A DNA stretch of 5,580 nucleotides from the NCBI GenBank assembly GCA_039033855.1, contig JBCCBV010000044.1, forward strand, positions 1-5,580, read 5' to 3'. Position numbers and translations under genes: made by a program. Position 1 is the stretch's first letter. The number at the start of each line of letters is the position of its first letter. This document shows, one piece after another, positions 1 through 5,573 of the stretch. The notes beneath the pieces are model-generated. The model was not told the origin of the DNA. It did not search any database and saw only the letters and a program-made list of their open reading frames with translations. This DNA comes from JBCCBV01 sp039033855 (GTDB taxonomy: Bacteria; Planctomycetota; Phycisphaerae; Phycisphaerales; Phycisphaeraceae).

Positions 1-1
1 C

Positions 2-179
2 CGAGCCGCGACCGTCTGGGAGCGGGGCCTGCCGCCAAACTCCATGAGGCAAGGCCAGAAACTCTGTATTATTTGAGATTACATCCCGAGCTTACTTCGG
101 GCGCGACGAGAAACAGAAGACGCATCGGTCCGCATTCGCACACCAGTCACAGGCCCCGCTCCCTGACGGTCGCGGCTCG
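2..179. repeat. Inverted repeat with 30-bp arms and 118-bp spacer
   Basis: The left arm (2-31) begins CGAGCCGCGACCGTC and the right arm (150-179) ends GACGGTCGCGGCTCG. The arms are reverse complements over 30 positions with one mismatch, T17 facing T164. The match stops sharply on the inner side, at 32 and 149. On the outer side it fails at 1/180, but the window edge prevents a test of any longer element beyond a one-base break. The 118-bp spacer carries no open frame of substance. It could be a miniature mobile element with terminal inverted repeats, or two copies of a dispersed repeat in opposite orientation. No flanking target duplication can be tested because the left flank is missing. 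Confidence 0.85.
85..101. repeat. Short hairpin CCCGAG...TTCGGG inside the inverted repeat
   Basis: CCCGAG (85-90) and TTCGGG (96-101) form a 6-bp stem including one G-T pair, around the 5-base loop CTTAC. Neither strand has a T tract after the stem, so it does not look like an intrinsic terminator. It sits near the middle of the spacer between the long inverted arms. A hairpin this short could be chance in GC-rich DNA, but its place in a repeat-dense region makes a repeat origin plausible. Confidence 0.4.
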
Positions 180-216
180 TGCTCAGGGTTTGCATGTGCG
201 CATGACCATTGACCAG

Positions 217-240
217 TCCATCACGGGCGGGACGCCCGTG
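217..240. repeat. REP-like palindromic repeat, copy 1
   Basis: Arms CACGGGCG (222-229) and CGCCCGTG (233-240) form a perfect 8-bp stem around the loop GGA. The unit with its TCCAT lead is repeated in the same orientation at 299-322, with one base different over 24 positions (G230 against A312). The two starts are 82 bp apart. A short, GC-rich, intergenic palindrome in more than one copy fits the description of a REP-like element. No REP-associated transposase gene lies in the window. Confidence 0.75.
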
Positions 241-298
241 CCACCCCGGAAAAAGTCCACGGCGCCTAACCCGGTAAAGGACGTAAGAAGGCGATCGC

Positions 299-322
299 TC
301 CATCACGGGCGAGACGCCCGTG
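299..322. repeat. REP-like palindromic repeat, copy 2, just after the aroDE stop
   Basis: Arms CACGGGCG (304-311) and CGCCCGTG (315-322) pair perfectly around the loop AGA. The stem starts 18 bases after the stop codon of the aroDE gene read on the minus strand. It could therefore fold at the 3' end of that mRNA and stall exonucleases or help end transcription. It is not followed by a T tract on the minus strand, so it is not a standard intrinsic terminator. No better terminator for aroDE is visible. Confidence 0.75.
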
Positions 323-340
323 GCGCCGCAGAAATCGGCC

Positions 341-1957
341 TTACGCCAGCGCGTTCATGACGTTGCGGAAGGTTTCGAGCGGCGCGGGCTGGCCGGTCCA
401 GGCCTGGAACTGCGCGGCGCCCTGGCGGAGGAACATCTCGACGCCGGACACGGGCGTAGCTTCGGCCTGCTTGGCCTGGCGGAGCAGCCTGGTCTGGGCG
501 GGGTTGTAGACCGCGTCGAACACAATCGTGCCGGGGCCCCACGACGCGGGGACGTTCTCGCCTATCGGAGAGTCATCCACATCGGGGTGCATGCCCAGGG
601 GCGTGGTGTTGATCCACAGGTCGGCGGACTGGTTCCAGCGCTCTTGCCAGGGCGAGGTCTGCCCGCCGAACTCCTGGGCGAGTTGTTCGGCGGCTTCGGG
701 CCTGCGGTGGGTGATGGTGACGTGGGCGCCGGCGTCGATAAGGCCGACCACGATGCCGCGGGCCGCGCCGCCGGCGCCGAGGACCAGCGCGGTTTTCTCT
801 CGTAGTGCTTCGCGATTCCCGCCGAGCGGCTGGGCCAGGGCGTCGAGGGCGCCGTCGACGTCGGTGTTGCGGGCTTCGAGCGATTGGACCGCCCCGTCGG
901 GGTCGCGTCGGACGACCAGGGTGTTGGCTACGCCGACGCGCTCGGCCAGCGGGTCGATGGTTCCTTCTCGTTGTCTTACGAACTTGAGCAGGTTGGCCTT
1001 GTGGGGGATGGTGACGCTGGCGCCGCCGAAGCCCAGGTGGGGGTCGTCGATCCAGGCGCCGACGGTGGCCTTGAAGTGCTCGTACTCGGGCGGCACGGGC
1101 ATGGGCAGGTAGACGCCGTCGTGGCCGATGGCGGTGAAGCCGGCGTTGTGGAGGTGTGGGCTGCGGGAGTGGCCGACGGGCCAGCCGACCACGCCGTAGA
1201 CCGCGGTGTCGGGGGTTTGGTCGTGCCAGCGGTACAGGCCGGTGAGTTCCTGGAGGGTCGGTTGCCCGGGGGCGGTGCCGGGGTCGGCGTCAAGGCGGGC
1301 GAAGGTCAGGAACCCGCTGGCCTTTTTGGCCAGGATGCGCGACGGGGCGCCGAACTCGCCCATGCACAAAGCCACGGCCGGCTTGGGGGTGTCGCGGATG
1401 AGCTCAAACGCTTCGAGGTTGTCGCGCAGCGAACGCGCGAGCCAGGCGGCCTTGACGACCCGGCAGGCGGGCTGGGCGGCCATGTCGGCGAACCGCCGGG
1501 TGAGGTCGGCGGGGCGCTGGCGGAAGTCGTGGGCCGAGAGGATCAGCCGGGCGGAGCGCGCTCCGGGGTGGGTGCCGTCGGGCGGCGCCCCGTTCTCGAT
1601 TTGTTCGGACTGATCGACAACCAGGTGGACCTTCTGGCGGAGGTTGGCCGACCGCTGATAGCTGGCGAGTTCGACGTCGAGGTAGCTCGGCCCGGGCGAG
1701 GCCAGGCCCACGGCCTCGAGCAGGGCGATGCGCTGGGCTTCTTCGCCGTCGAACCCGCCGCCCTCGTCGACGTGTCGGCAGGTGGCCAGGCACGGCAGCG
1801 GCGAGCGGGCCACGACGTCGGCCGCGAGGTCGGGCTGGTCGGCCAAGTCGTCGAGGCGGTACTCGACCAGGTCGGCGCCCTGATCTTTGGCGCGGGCGGC
1901 GTCTTGCAGCGCCTGGTCGGCGTCGTGGACGAAGATGGGGCAGCAGAGGTAGGTCAC
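341..1957 (-). CDS. aroDE: Bifunctional 3-dehydroquinate dehydratase (type I) / shikimate 5-dehydrogenase
   Basis: This cytoplasmic enzyme would catalyse steps three and four of the shikimate pathway: 3-dehydroquinate to 3-dehydroshikimate, then NADPH-dependent reduction to shikimate. Residues 1-240 are a type I dehydratase: E32 in EYRLD, R61 before EGG, H143 in SAHDF, Schiff-base K169 in VVKAA, R207 in the PSRI segment and the APGQ loop at 229-232. Residues 252-538 are the dehydrogenase: GWPVGHSRSPHLHN (258-271), catalytic K320 in VTIPHK, N345 in ANT, D366 in NTDVDG, the NADP-binding GAGGAAR (394-400), NTTPLGM (450-456), and QGAAQFQAWTG near the end. All key residues of both halves are present. 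The start is GTG; CCPIFV right after it is the first beta strand, so little can be missing. No Shine-Dalgarno sequence precedes it. It begins 57 bp after the upstream hydrolase stop. Such fusions are known in plants, chlamydiae and planctomycetes. Confidence 0.96.
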   Translation of the reverse strand: MTYLCCPIFVHDADQALQDAARAKDQGADLVEYRLDDLADQPDLAADVVARSPLPCLATCRHVDEGGGFDGEEAQRIALLEAVGLASPGPSYLDVELASYQRSANLRQKVHLVVDQSEQIENGAPPDGTHPGARSARLILSAHDFRQRPADLTRRFADMAAQPACRVVKAAWLARSLRDNLEAFELIRDTPKPAVALCMGEFGAPSRILAKKASGFLTFARLDADPGTAPGQPTLQELTGLYRWHDQTPDTAVYGVVGWPVGHSRSPHLHNAGFTAIGHDGVYLPMPVPPEYEHFKATVGAWIDDPHLGFGGASVTIPHKANLLKFVRQREGTIDPLAERVGVANTLVVRRDPDGAVQSLEARNTDVDGALDALAQPLGGNREALREKTALVLGAGGAARGIVVGLIDAGAHVTITHRRPEAAEQLAQEFGGQTSPWQERWNQSADLWINTTPLGMHPDVDDSPIGENVPASWGPGTIVFDAVYNPAQTRLLRQAKQAEATPVSGVEMFLRQGAAQFQAWTGQPAPLETFRNVMNALA

Positions 1958-1981
1958 CGCCGGAGGGTATCGGGGCGGGCG

Positions 1982-1997
1982 GCGGTTGTGCGGTTGT
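1982..1997. repeat. Two tandem 8-bp units in the hydrolase-aroDE gap
   Basis: GCGGTTGT occurs twice without interruption in the 57-bp gap between the stop of the hydrolase gene ending at 2015 and the GTG start of aroDE. The gap holds no hairpin with a T tract and no recognisable promoter. Readthrough from the hydrolase gene into aroDE is therefore possible. Two short units may simply be replication slippage. Confidence 0.5.
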
Positions 1998-2014
1998 TTG
2001 CTTGCGCGGCTTGC

Positions 2015-3577
2015 TTAGGCGTGTCGGCGGCGGCGGTGGGCGGATCCCCGCAGCGTGGCGCCCAGGCCGGCGAGGGTCAGCAGCGAGAGCGACGCGGGTT
2101 CGGGCACGGTGGTGTCGGCTTGCGTCTCGACGCTGCGGGCGTAGACGTCGAAGTCGAGCAGGTCGACCTCGCCATCGCCGTTGAAGTCGCCGGCGTCGAC
2201 GCCGTAGGGCGTTTGGCCGTTGAAGTTTTGCGAGAGGTTCTGCAGGTCGAGCAGGCCGAGTACGAGCGCCGGCGCCTCGGGCAGTTGGTCGGTCAGGTCG
2301 GGCAATTCGCCGCCGCCGAGGAAGAACTGGGCCAGCGCGGCGCCGACCACTTCCTGGCCGAGGTGGTTGAGGTGGACCGGGTCGCGGTAGACGTCCGAGG
2401 GGTCTTCGCCTGCGGCCTGGGTGTCAAGCAGGAACTGGCCCCAGGTGCCGCGGAGGTCGGCGAAGCCGACGCCCTCGTCCAGCGCCAGGGCCAGGAGCTG
2501 GTCTTCGAAGCGGTCGCCCGAGGCGTCGAGGTCGTACACCCAGTCGTCCTGGAGGTATTCGCCTTGGCCGTAGTCGTAACCACCGATTTCGGACGTGATG
2601 AGGATGTCGGTATCGGAGCCGGCCTGGAGTTGATCGATGACGCTGGCGTAGGCCGCGGCGTCGAAGCCGTGCGACACCCCGCCGAGGATGACCAGGTCGG
2701 GGTCGTAGTCGAGGACGGTGGCGTCGAGCCGTGAGGCGCCGACGGCGCCCAGGCCCTCGTCTTCGGACTCGACCAGGCCTTGGTAGAACTGCATGCCGGT
2801 GCCGTTGCGGATGCTGGGGATGACCTGGATTTGCCCGGGGAAGTAGCTGGAGACCTGCGCGGCCCAGGTGGAGTGCGCGGTGTCGTTCACGACCGAGTCG
2901 CCGAGCATGACCACGCGGACGGTTTCGCCGGCGTTGAGCTTGTCGAGGGTGCCGGCGATGGTGTTGTCGGCCTGGACGTACTGGGTGGTGGTGATTTCGG
3001 CGGGAAGGCTTTCGCGGACCTGCTGGCCCCAGTAAGCCGCTTCGACGGCCGTGATTTCTTGCACGCGCACGTTGTCGACCTGCAGGCCGGTCGTGTCGCG
3101 CCCGACTACGCGGACGCGGGCCTGGGCATTGGCGTCGGAGAAGGCCGAGGCGTAACCGGGCACGGCCGCGGCGTAGTTCTGCCAGTCGGCGGTGGTCTGC
3201 TCGTTCCAGCGGAAGTTCAGGCCCACGGACTGCCCGGGCGTATCGCTGCGGGCGTCGACGGAGATGCGGTAGTAGGCGCTCGGGTCGATGTCGAACGGTT
3301 GGTTGGACTCGATGTACCCGCCGTCGATGGCGACGAACCCGTTCTGGCCGTTGGCCCCGACGCCCTGCTGCCAAGTGCTGCCGGCGGTGTCTTCGGCGGC
3401 GACGGTCCAACGCGGGGCAAATGCCGTGTCGCCTGGGAACGGGCCGAAGCTGAACTTGTCGGAGTAGACGATGTCGCCGGGATCGGCCGTGGCGACGGCC
3501 GGGGCCAGGGCGGGCGCAAGGCCGGCGAGGGCGAGGGTGGCGGCCAGGCAGGCGGTGGTGGGCCGAGGGTAAAGCAT
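2015..3577 (-). CDS. Secreted SGNH/GDSL-type hydrolase with dockerin-like repeat and PEP-CTERM anchor (paralogue A)
   Basis: A 520-residue exported protein. A signal peptide covers about residues 1-31 (hydrophobic stretch, then AVATA before DPGD). Residues 33-175 look like a beta-sandwich, possibly carbohydrate-binding, ending in the typical VDNVRV strand. Residues 215-420 are an SGNH hydrolase: VVMLGDS with nucleophile S228, IRNGTG (256-261) as the probable block II glycine region, GGVSHG (299-304) in place of block III GxND, and D399-H402 in RDPVH as the acid and histidine. One dockerin-like calcium loop follows (D464-D475, DFNGDGEVDLLD). A VPEP motif (491-494), hydrophobic stretch and RRRR (515-518) form a PEP-CTERM signal, normally handled by an exosortase. 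Family members hydrolyse ester bonds; the substrate here is unknown, and polysaccharide deacetylation is only a guess. The ATG start gives an intact signal peptide and follows AGGAG. It is closely related to the gene at 3905-5440. Confidence 0.93.
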   Translation of the reverse strand: MLYPRPTTACLAATLALAGLAPALAPAVATADPGDIVYSDKFSFGPFPGDTAFAPRWTVAAEDTAGSTWQQGVGANGQNGFVAIDGGYIESNQPFDIDPSAYYRISVDARSDTPGQSVGLNFRWNEQTTADWQNYAAAVPGYASAFSDANAQARVRVVGRDTTGLQVDNVRVQEITAVEAAYWGQQVRESLPAEITTTQYVQADNTIAGTLDKLNAGETVRVVMLGDSVVNDTAHSTWAAQVSSYFPGQIQVIPSIRNGTGMQFYQGLVESEDEGLGAVGASRLDATVLDYDPDLVILGGVSHGFDAAAYASVIDQLQAGSDTDILITSEIGGYDYGQGEYLQDDWVYDLDASGDRFEDQLLALALDEGVGFADLRGTWGQFLLDTQAAGEDPSDVYRDPVHLNHLGQEVVGAALAQFFLGGGELPDLTDQLPEAPALVLGLLDLQNLSQNFNGQTPYGVDAGDFNGDGEVDLLDFDVYARSVETQADTTVPEPASLSLLTLAGLGATLRGSAHRRRRHA

Positions 3578-3590
3578 GGGTTGTTCTTCT

Positions 3591-3595
3591 CTCCT
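3591..3595 (-). promoter_or_regulatory. Ribosome binding site AGGAG for paralogue A
   Basis: AGGAG on the minus strand lies 13 bases before the ATG at 3577, longer than the usual 5-10. The purine-rich run AGAGAAGAA continues toward the start and may allow closer pairing. It supports the ATG at 3577, which also gives the intact signal peptide. Confidence 0.55.
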
Positions 3596-3646
3596 GGGGT
3601 CGGCTTCCGAGCGGGCTCGGGCCGTGAGGCGGGGGGATGGTGAAGA

Positions 3647-3659
3647 CCCTCAACGAGGG
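3647..3659 (-). other. Small hairpin in the leader of paralogue A
   Basis: CCCTC (3647-3651) and GAGGG (3655-3659) form a 5-bp stem around a 3-base loop. If the promoter at 3681-3708 is real, the hairpin lies near the 5' end of the mRNA, about 70 bases before the start codon. It could protect the 5' end or have no role; it is too short to name as a known regulator. Confidence 0.3.
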
Positions 3660-3680
3660 CTCCTCATCAAACCTGAACAA

Positions 3681-3708
3681 ATCCTAACGGAATCTTTGCG
3701 TGACACAA
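3681..3708 (-). promoter_or_regulatory. Possible promoter for paralogue A
   Basis: On the minus strand TTGTGT (3703-3708) and TAGGAT (3681-3686) are separated by 16 bases and resemble a housekeeping sigma factor -35 and -10. Each hexamer deviates from consensus at two or three positions. The segment 3661-3710 is clearly less GC-rich than its surroundings. The site lies after the terminator of the upstream gene and about 100 bases before the ATG. A promoter in this area is expected; the exact hexamers are uncertain. Confidence 0.35.
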
Positions 3709-3793
3709 CCCCCTGCCCTGCGGATTTTTGGGCGGGCGTCGGCGGATACCGGGCGGGCACCGGGCGGCGTCTTGGCGCAGACCTCTTGGCCCC

Positions 3794-3827
3794 AAAAAAA
3801 ACGCAAGCCCTTTATGGACCTGCGTTT
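3794..3827 (-). terminator. Intrinsic terminator of paralogue B
   Basis: Read on the minus strand, AAACGCAGGTCC (3827-3816) pairs with GGGCTTGCGTTT (3810-3799) over 12 positions, two of them G-T pairs, around the loop ATAAA. The 3' arm runs into a T tract of eight in total (3801-3794). The stem starts 77 bases after the TGA stop of the upstream hydrolase gene. On the plus strand there is no equivalent T tract after the stem, so it works in the minus direction. Confidence 0.88.
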
Positions 3828-3904
3828 GAGTGGGGATCTGGAGCAGTCGCCGGACGCGTCTGCGAAGGTGGCCTGCAGGGGCGTGGGCCCGGGGCCGACT
3901 CCGC

Positions 3905-5440
3905 TCAGCCGCGTCTTCGGCGGAGCGTGGCCAGCCCGGCGAGGCCGAGCAGGCTTAGCGAGGCGGGTTCGGGGATGGCGACCTGGGCGGGCGGGGGCGG
4001 GGCGCCGTTGTCGAAGTTGTTGGCCAGGATGTCGAAGTCGAGCAGATTGACGTCGCCGTCGCCGTTGAAGTCGCCCTTCTCGAAGGTTCCGCCGGCGATC
4101 AGGCCGAAACTAAAGGCCAAGGCGTCGAAGTCGAGCAGGTCGACCGCGCCGTCGCCGTTGGCGTCGGCCTCGTCGGGGAGGATGAAGAACTCGGACAGGG
4201 CCAGGCCCATGAGCTCTTGGCCGAGGTGGTTGCCGTGGACGCTGTCGCGGTGGAAGGTCGAGGCGAAGATGCCGGGCTCGGCCTCGGCGTCGTTGAGGGC
4301 CTGCCCCCAGGTGCCGCGGAGGTCGGCGAAGCCCACGCCTTCGGCCCGGGCCAGGGCCAGGAGTTCGGCCTCGAACTGGTCGCCGGTGGGGTCGATGTCG
4401 AACTCCCAGTCGGGCAGTAGGTACTCGGTCTGTCCGGTGTTGTAGCCGCCGGCCTCGGTGGCGATGACGATGTCGGACACGCCTTCGGCCTGGAGCTGGT
4501 CGATGACGCTGGCGTAGGCCGAGGAGTTAAAGCCGTGCGACACCCCGCCGAGGATCACCAGGTCGGGGTCGAAATCGAGCACGGTGCCCTGGAGCCGGGG
4601 CGTGCCCACGGGGCCCAGGCCCTCGTCTTCGGATTCGACCACGCCTTGGTAGAACTCCATCCCGGTGCCGTTGCGGATGGTGGGGATGACTTCGAGCTGG
4701 CCGGGGTAGTGGTTGGAGACCTGTGCGGCCCAGGTGGACATGGACGTGTCGGCCACGATGGAGTCGCCGAGCATGACCACGCGGACGGTTTCGCCGTTCT
4801 GCAGCTTGGTGAGCGAGCTTTGGATGGTCTGGTCGGCGCGGACGTAGCGGGCGGTTTTCGGGGTGATGGGCACCTCGGCCAGGACCTGGTCGCCCCAGGC
4901 GGCGGCCTGGGCGAAGGTGGCTTCTTCGACCACGACGTCGTCGGCCAGATAGCCGATGGTGTTGCGCCCGACCACGCGCACCCGGGCCGAGCCGTTTTCG
5001 GAAAACGCGGCGGCGTAGCCGGGGATCAGCGCTTCATAGGTTTCCCACTGGCCGGTGCCGGCGTACTGCCAACGGAAGTTCAGGGAGATCGGCTGGCTGG
5101 AGGCGCCGTTGGCCTGCATCGACACGCGGTAGAACTTCTGCTCGTCGATGGGGATGGGGGCGAGGGTTTCGATGAACCCGCCGTCGATGAACATCAGCCC
5201 GGGTTGGCCGTCGGGCCCGGGGTCGGAGCGCCACTCGCTGCGGGGGAACGACTCGATGGCCACGCCCCAGCGCGGCGGGGGCACGGCGCCGTCGATCGCC
5301 AACGGCTGGGTGGCGAAGTCGTCCTGAAAAACAATGTCGCCCGGCGCGGCCAAGGCGGCCGGCGAAAACGCCGAGCCGGCCAGCAGGGCGCTGGCGGGGA
5401 ACAACAGTGGGGCAGCACGGCGGCCGGCGGGGTGGGTCAC
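3905..5440 (-). CDS. Secreted SGNH/GDSL-type hydrolase with two dockerin-like repeats and PEP-CTERM anchor (paralogue B)
   Basis: A 511-residue exported protein with the same plan as its downstream neighbour. A signal peptide covers about residues 1-31 (RR at 7-8, hydrophobic stretch, cleavage after AALA). Residues 33-175 form the beta-sandwich-like domain ending in DDVVVEE. The SGNH core holds VVMLGDS with S227, IRNGTG (255-260), GGVSHG (298-303) instead of GxND, and D399-H402 in RDSVH. Two complete dockerin-like calcium loops follow, DANGDGAVDLLD (426-437) and DFNGDGDVNLLD (457-468), then a proline run, IPEP (489-492), a hydrophobic stretch and RRRR (507-510). Location is probably the outer surface or exopolysaccharide; the substrate is unknown. 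The GTG start is supported by GAGGA eight bases upstream and an intact signal peptide. Residues 218-305 match the paralogue at 69 of 88 positions without a gap, so the pair arose by tandem duplication. Confidence 0.93.
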   Translation of the reverse strand: MTHPAGRRAAPLLFPASALLAGSAFSPAALAAPGDIVFQDDFATQPLAIDGAVPPPRWGVAIESFPRSEWRSDPGPDGQPGLMFIDGGFIETLAPIPIDEQKFYRVSMQANGASSQPISLNFRWQYAGTGQWETYEALIPGYAAAFSENGSARVRVVGRNTIGYLADDVVVEEATFAQAAAWGDQVLAEVPITPKTARYVRADQTIQSSLTKLQNGETVRVVMLGDSIVADTSMSTWAAQVSNHYPGQLEVIPTIRNGTGMEFYQGVVESEDEGLGPVGTPRLQGTVLDFDPDLVILGGVSHGFNSSAYASVIDQLQAEGVSDIVIATEAGGYNTGQTEYLLPDWEFDIDPTGDQFEAELLALARAEGVGFADLRGTWGQALNDAEAEPGIFASTFHRDSVHGNHLGQELMGLALSEFFILPDEADANGDGAVDLLDFDALAFSFGLIAGGTFEKGDFNGDGDVNLLDFDILANNFDNGAPPPPAQVAIPEPASLSLLGLAGLATLRRRRG

Positions 5441-5448
5441 GGGGTCTT

Positions 5449-5453
5449 TCCTC
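5449..5453 (-). promoter_or_regulatory. Ribosome binding site GAGGA for paralogue B
   Basis: GAGGA on the minus strand sits eight bases before the GTG at 5440, which is good spacing. It decides for this GTG, since the codon choice alone would be weak. No -35/-10 pair is recognisable in 5454-5580, which is C-rich when read on the minus strand. Confidence 0.7.
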
Positions 5454-5469
5454 GTCGTGGGCGATCGGC

Positions 5470-5491
5470 GGGGGTGCGGGGGCGGGGTGGG
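5470..5491 (+). other. Predicted G-quadruplex motif upstream of paralogue B
   Basis: Four G runs of lengths 5, 5, 4 and 3 (5470-5474, 5478-5482, 5484-5487, 5489-5491) are separated by loops of 3, 1 and 1 bases. This fits the standard G3+ with loops of 1-7 pattern. It lies on the plus strand, which is the template for the downstream gene, 30 bp before the start codon. Short loops favour a stable structure in single-stranded DNA. In a GC-rich genome such runs can also arise by composition alone. Confidence 0.5.
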
Positions 5492-5530
5492 CTTGCCGAG
5501 GCCGGTGATGCGGGGCGAGCGGGAGCGGGC

Positions 5531-5573
5531 GGGGAGATCCGGGGAGATCCGGGGGGATCCGGGGGGATCCGGG
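5531..5573. repeat. Four-unit 10-bp tandem repeat
   Basis: Four head-to-tail units: GGGGAGATCC twice (5531-5550), then GGGGGGATCC twice (5551-5570), and a further GGG. The first and second pairs differ by one A/G change, so the array grew stepwise. It lies 91-133 bp upstream of the hydrolase start at 5440, in the expected promoter zone. Its five G runs also fit a G-quadruplex pattern on the plus strand with loops of 4-6 bases. Confidence 0.9.

Larger units (their letters stand above)
1..340. other. Non-coding repeat island downstream of the aroDE gene
   Basis: No gene is supported here. Open frames on both strands (73-360 plus, 79-306 minus) run straight through palindromic repeats, are rich in Arg and Gly, and match no family I know. 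The stretch holds a long inverted repeat (2-179), a small hairpin between its arms (85-101), two direct copies of a hairpin-forming unit (217-240 and 299-322), and a single 8-bp palindrome GCGATCGC at 291-298. No promoter or tRNA-like structure is visible. Palindromic repeats of this sort are common in planctomycete intergenic DNA; that comparison is from memory. Confidence 0.75.
3578..3904. other. Intergenic region between the two hydrolase genes
   Basis: No gene is supported in these 327 bp. Read on the minus strand it holds the 3' end of the upstream hydrolase mRNA with an intrinsic terminator (3794-3827), then about 85 bp without clear signals apart from a partial repeat of ACCGGGCGG (3748-3756 and 3759-3767 in near-match), a possible promoter (3681-3708), a leader hairpin (3647-3659) and a ribosome binding site (3591-3595). 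The layout argues that the two hydrolases form separate transcription units. Confidence 0.7.

Noticed and set aside
291..298. Palindrome GCGATCGC, similar to the cyanobacterial HIP1 octamer
   Set aside because: A single occurrence in GC-rich DNA is expected by chance, and the rest of the window does not look cyanobacterial.
217..322. A minimal CRISPR array, given two repeats with a spacer-like interval
   Set aside because: Only two units, a 58-bp interval, internal perfect palindromes and no cas genes; a REP-like element fits better.
73..360. A 95-residue plus-strand open frame and its 75-residue minus-strand partner (79-306)
   Set aside because: Both are made largely of translated palindromic repeats; such frames are frequent misannotations.
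884..2734. A 616-residue plus-strand open frame opposite aroDE and the 3' half of paralogue A
   Set aside because: It is the antisense shadow of two well-supported genes in GC-rich DNA. Its product is a Gly/Val/Asp/Glu-rich string with no recognisable domain, and it spans the boundary between two real genes.
2780..3643. A 287-residue plus-strand open frame opposite paralogue A
   Set aside because: Antisense shadow with low-complexity Gly/Val/Asp composition and no known motif.
2424..3680. A 418-residue minus-strand open frame overlapping paralogue A in another frame
   Set aside because: The translation is dominated by Arg and Pro, typical of an out-of-frame reading of GC-rich codons, while the overlapping frame has a signal peptide, catalytic motifs and a sorting signal.
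3816..3827. Possible plus-strand terminator using the same hairpin
   Set aside because: There is no T tract after the stem on the plus strand and no plus-strand gene upstream for it to end.
3576..4445. A 289-residue plus-strand open frame across the intergenic region
   Set aside because: It runs through the terminator and into the antisense of paralogue B, is Ser/Arg/Pro-rich and has no domain signature.
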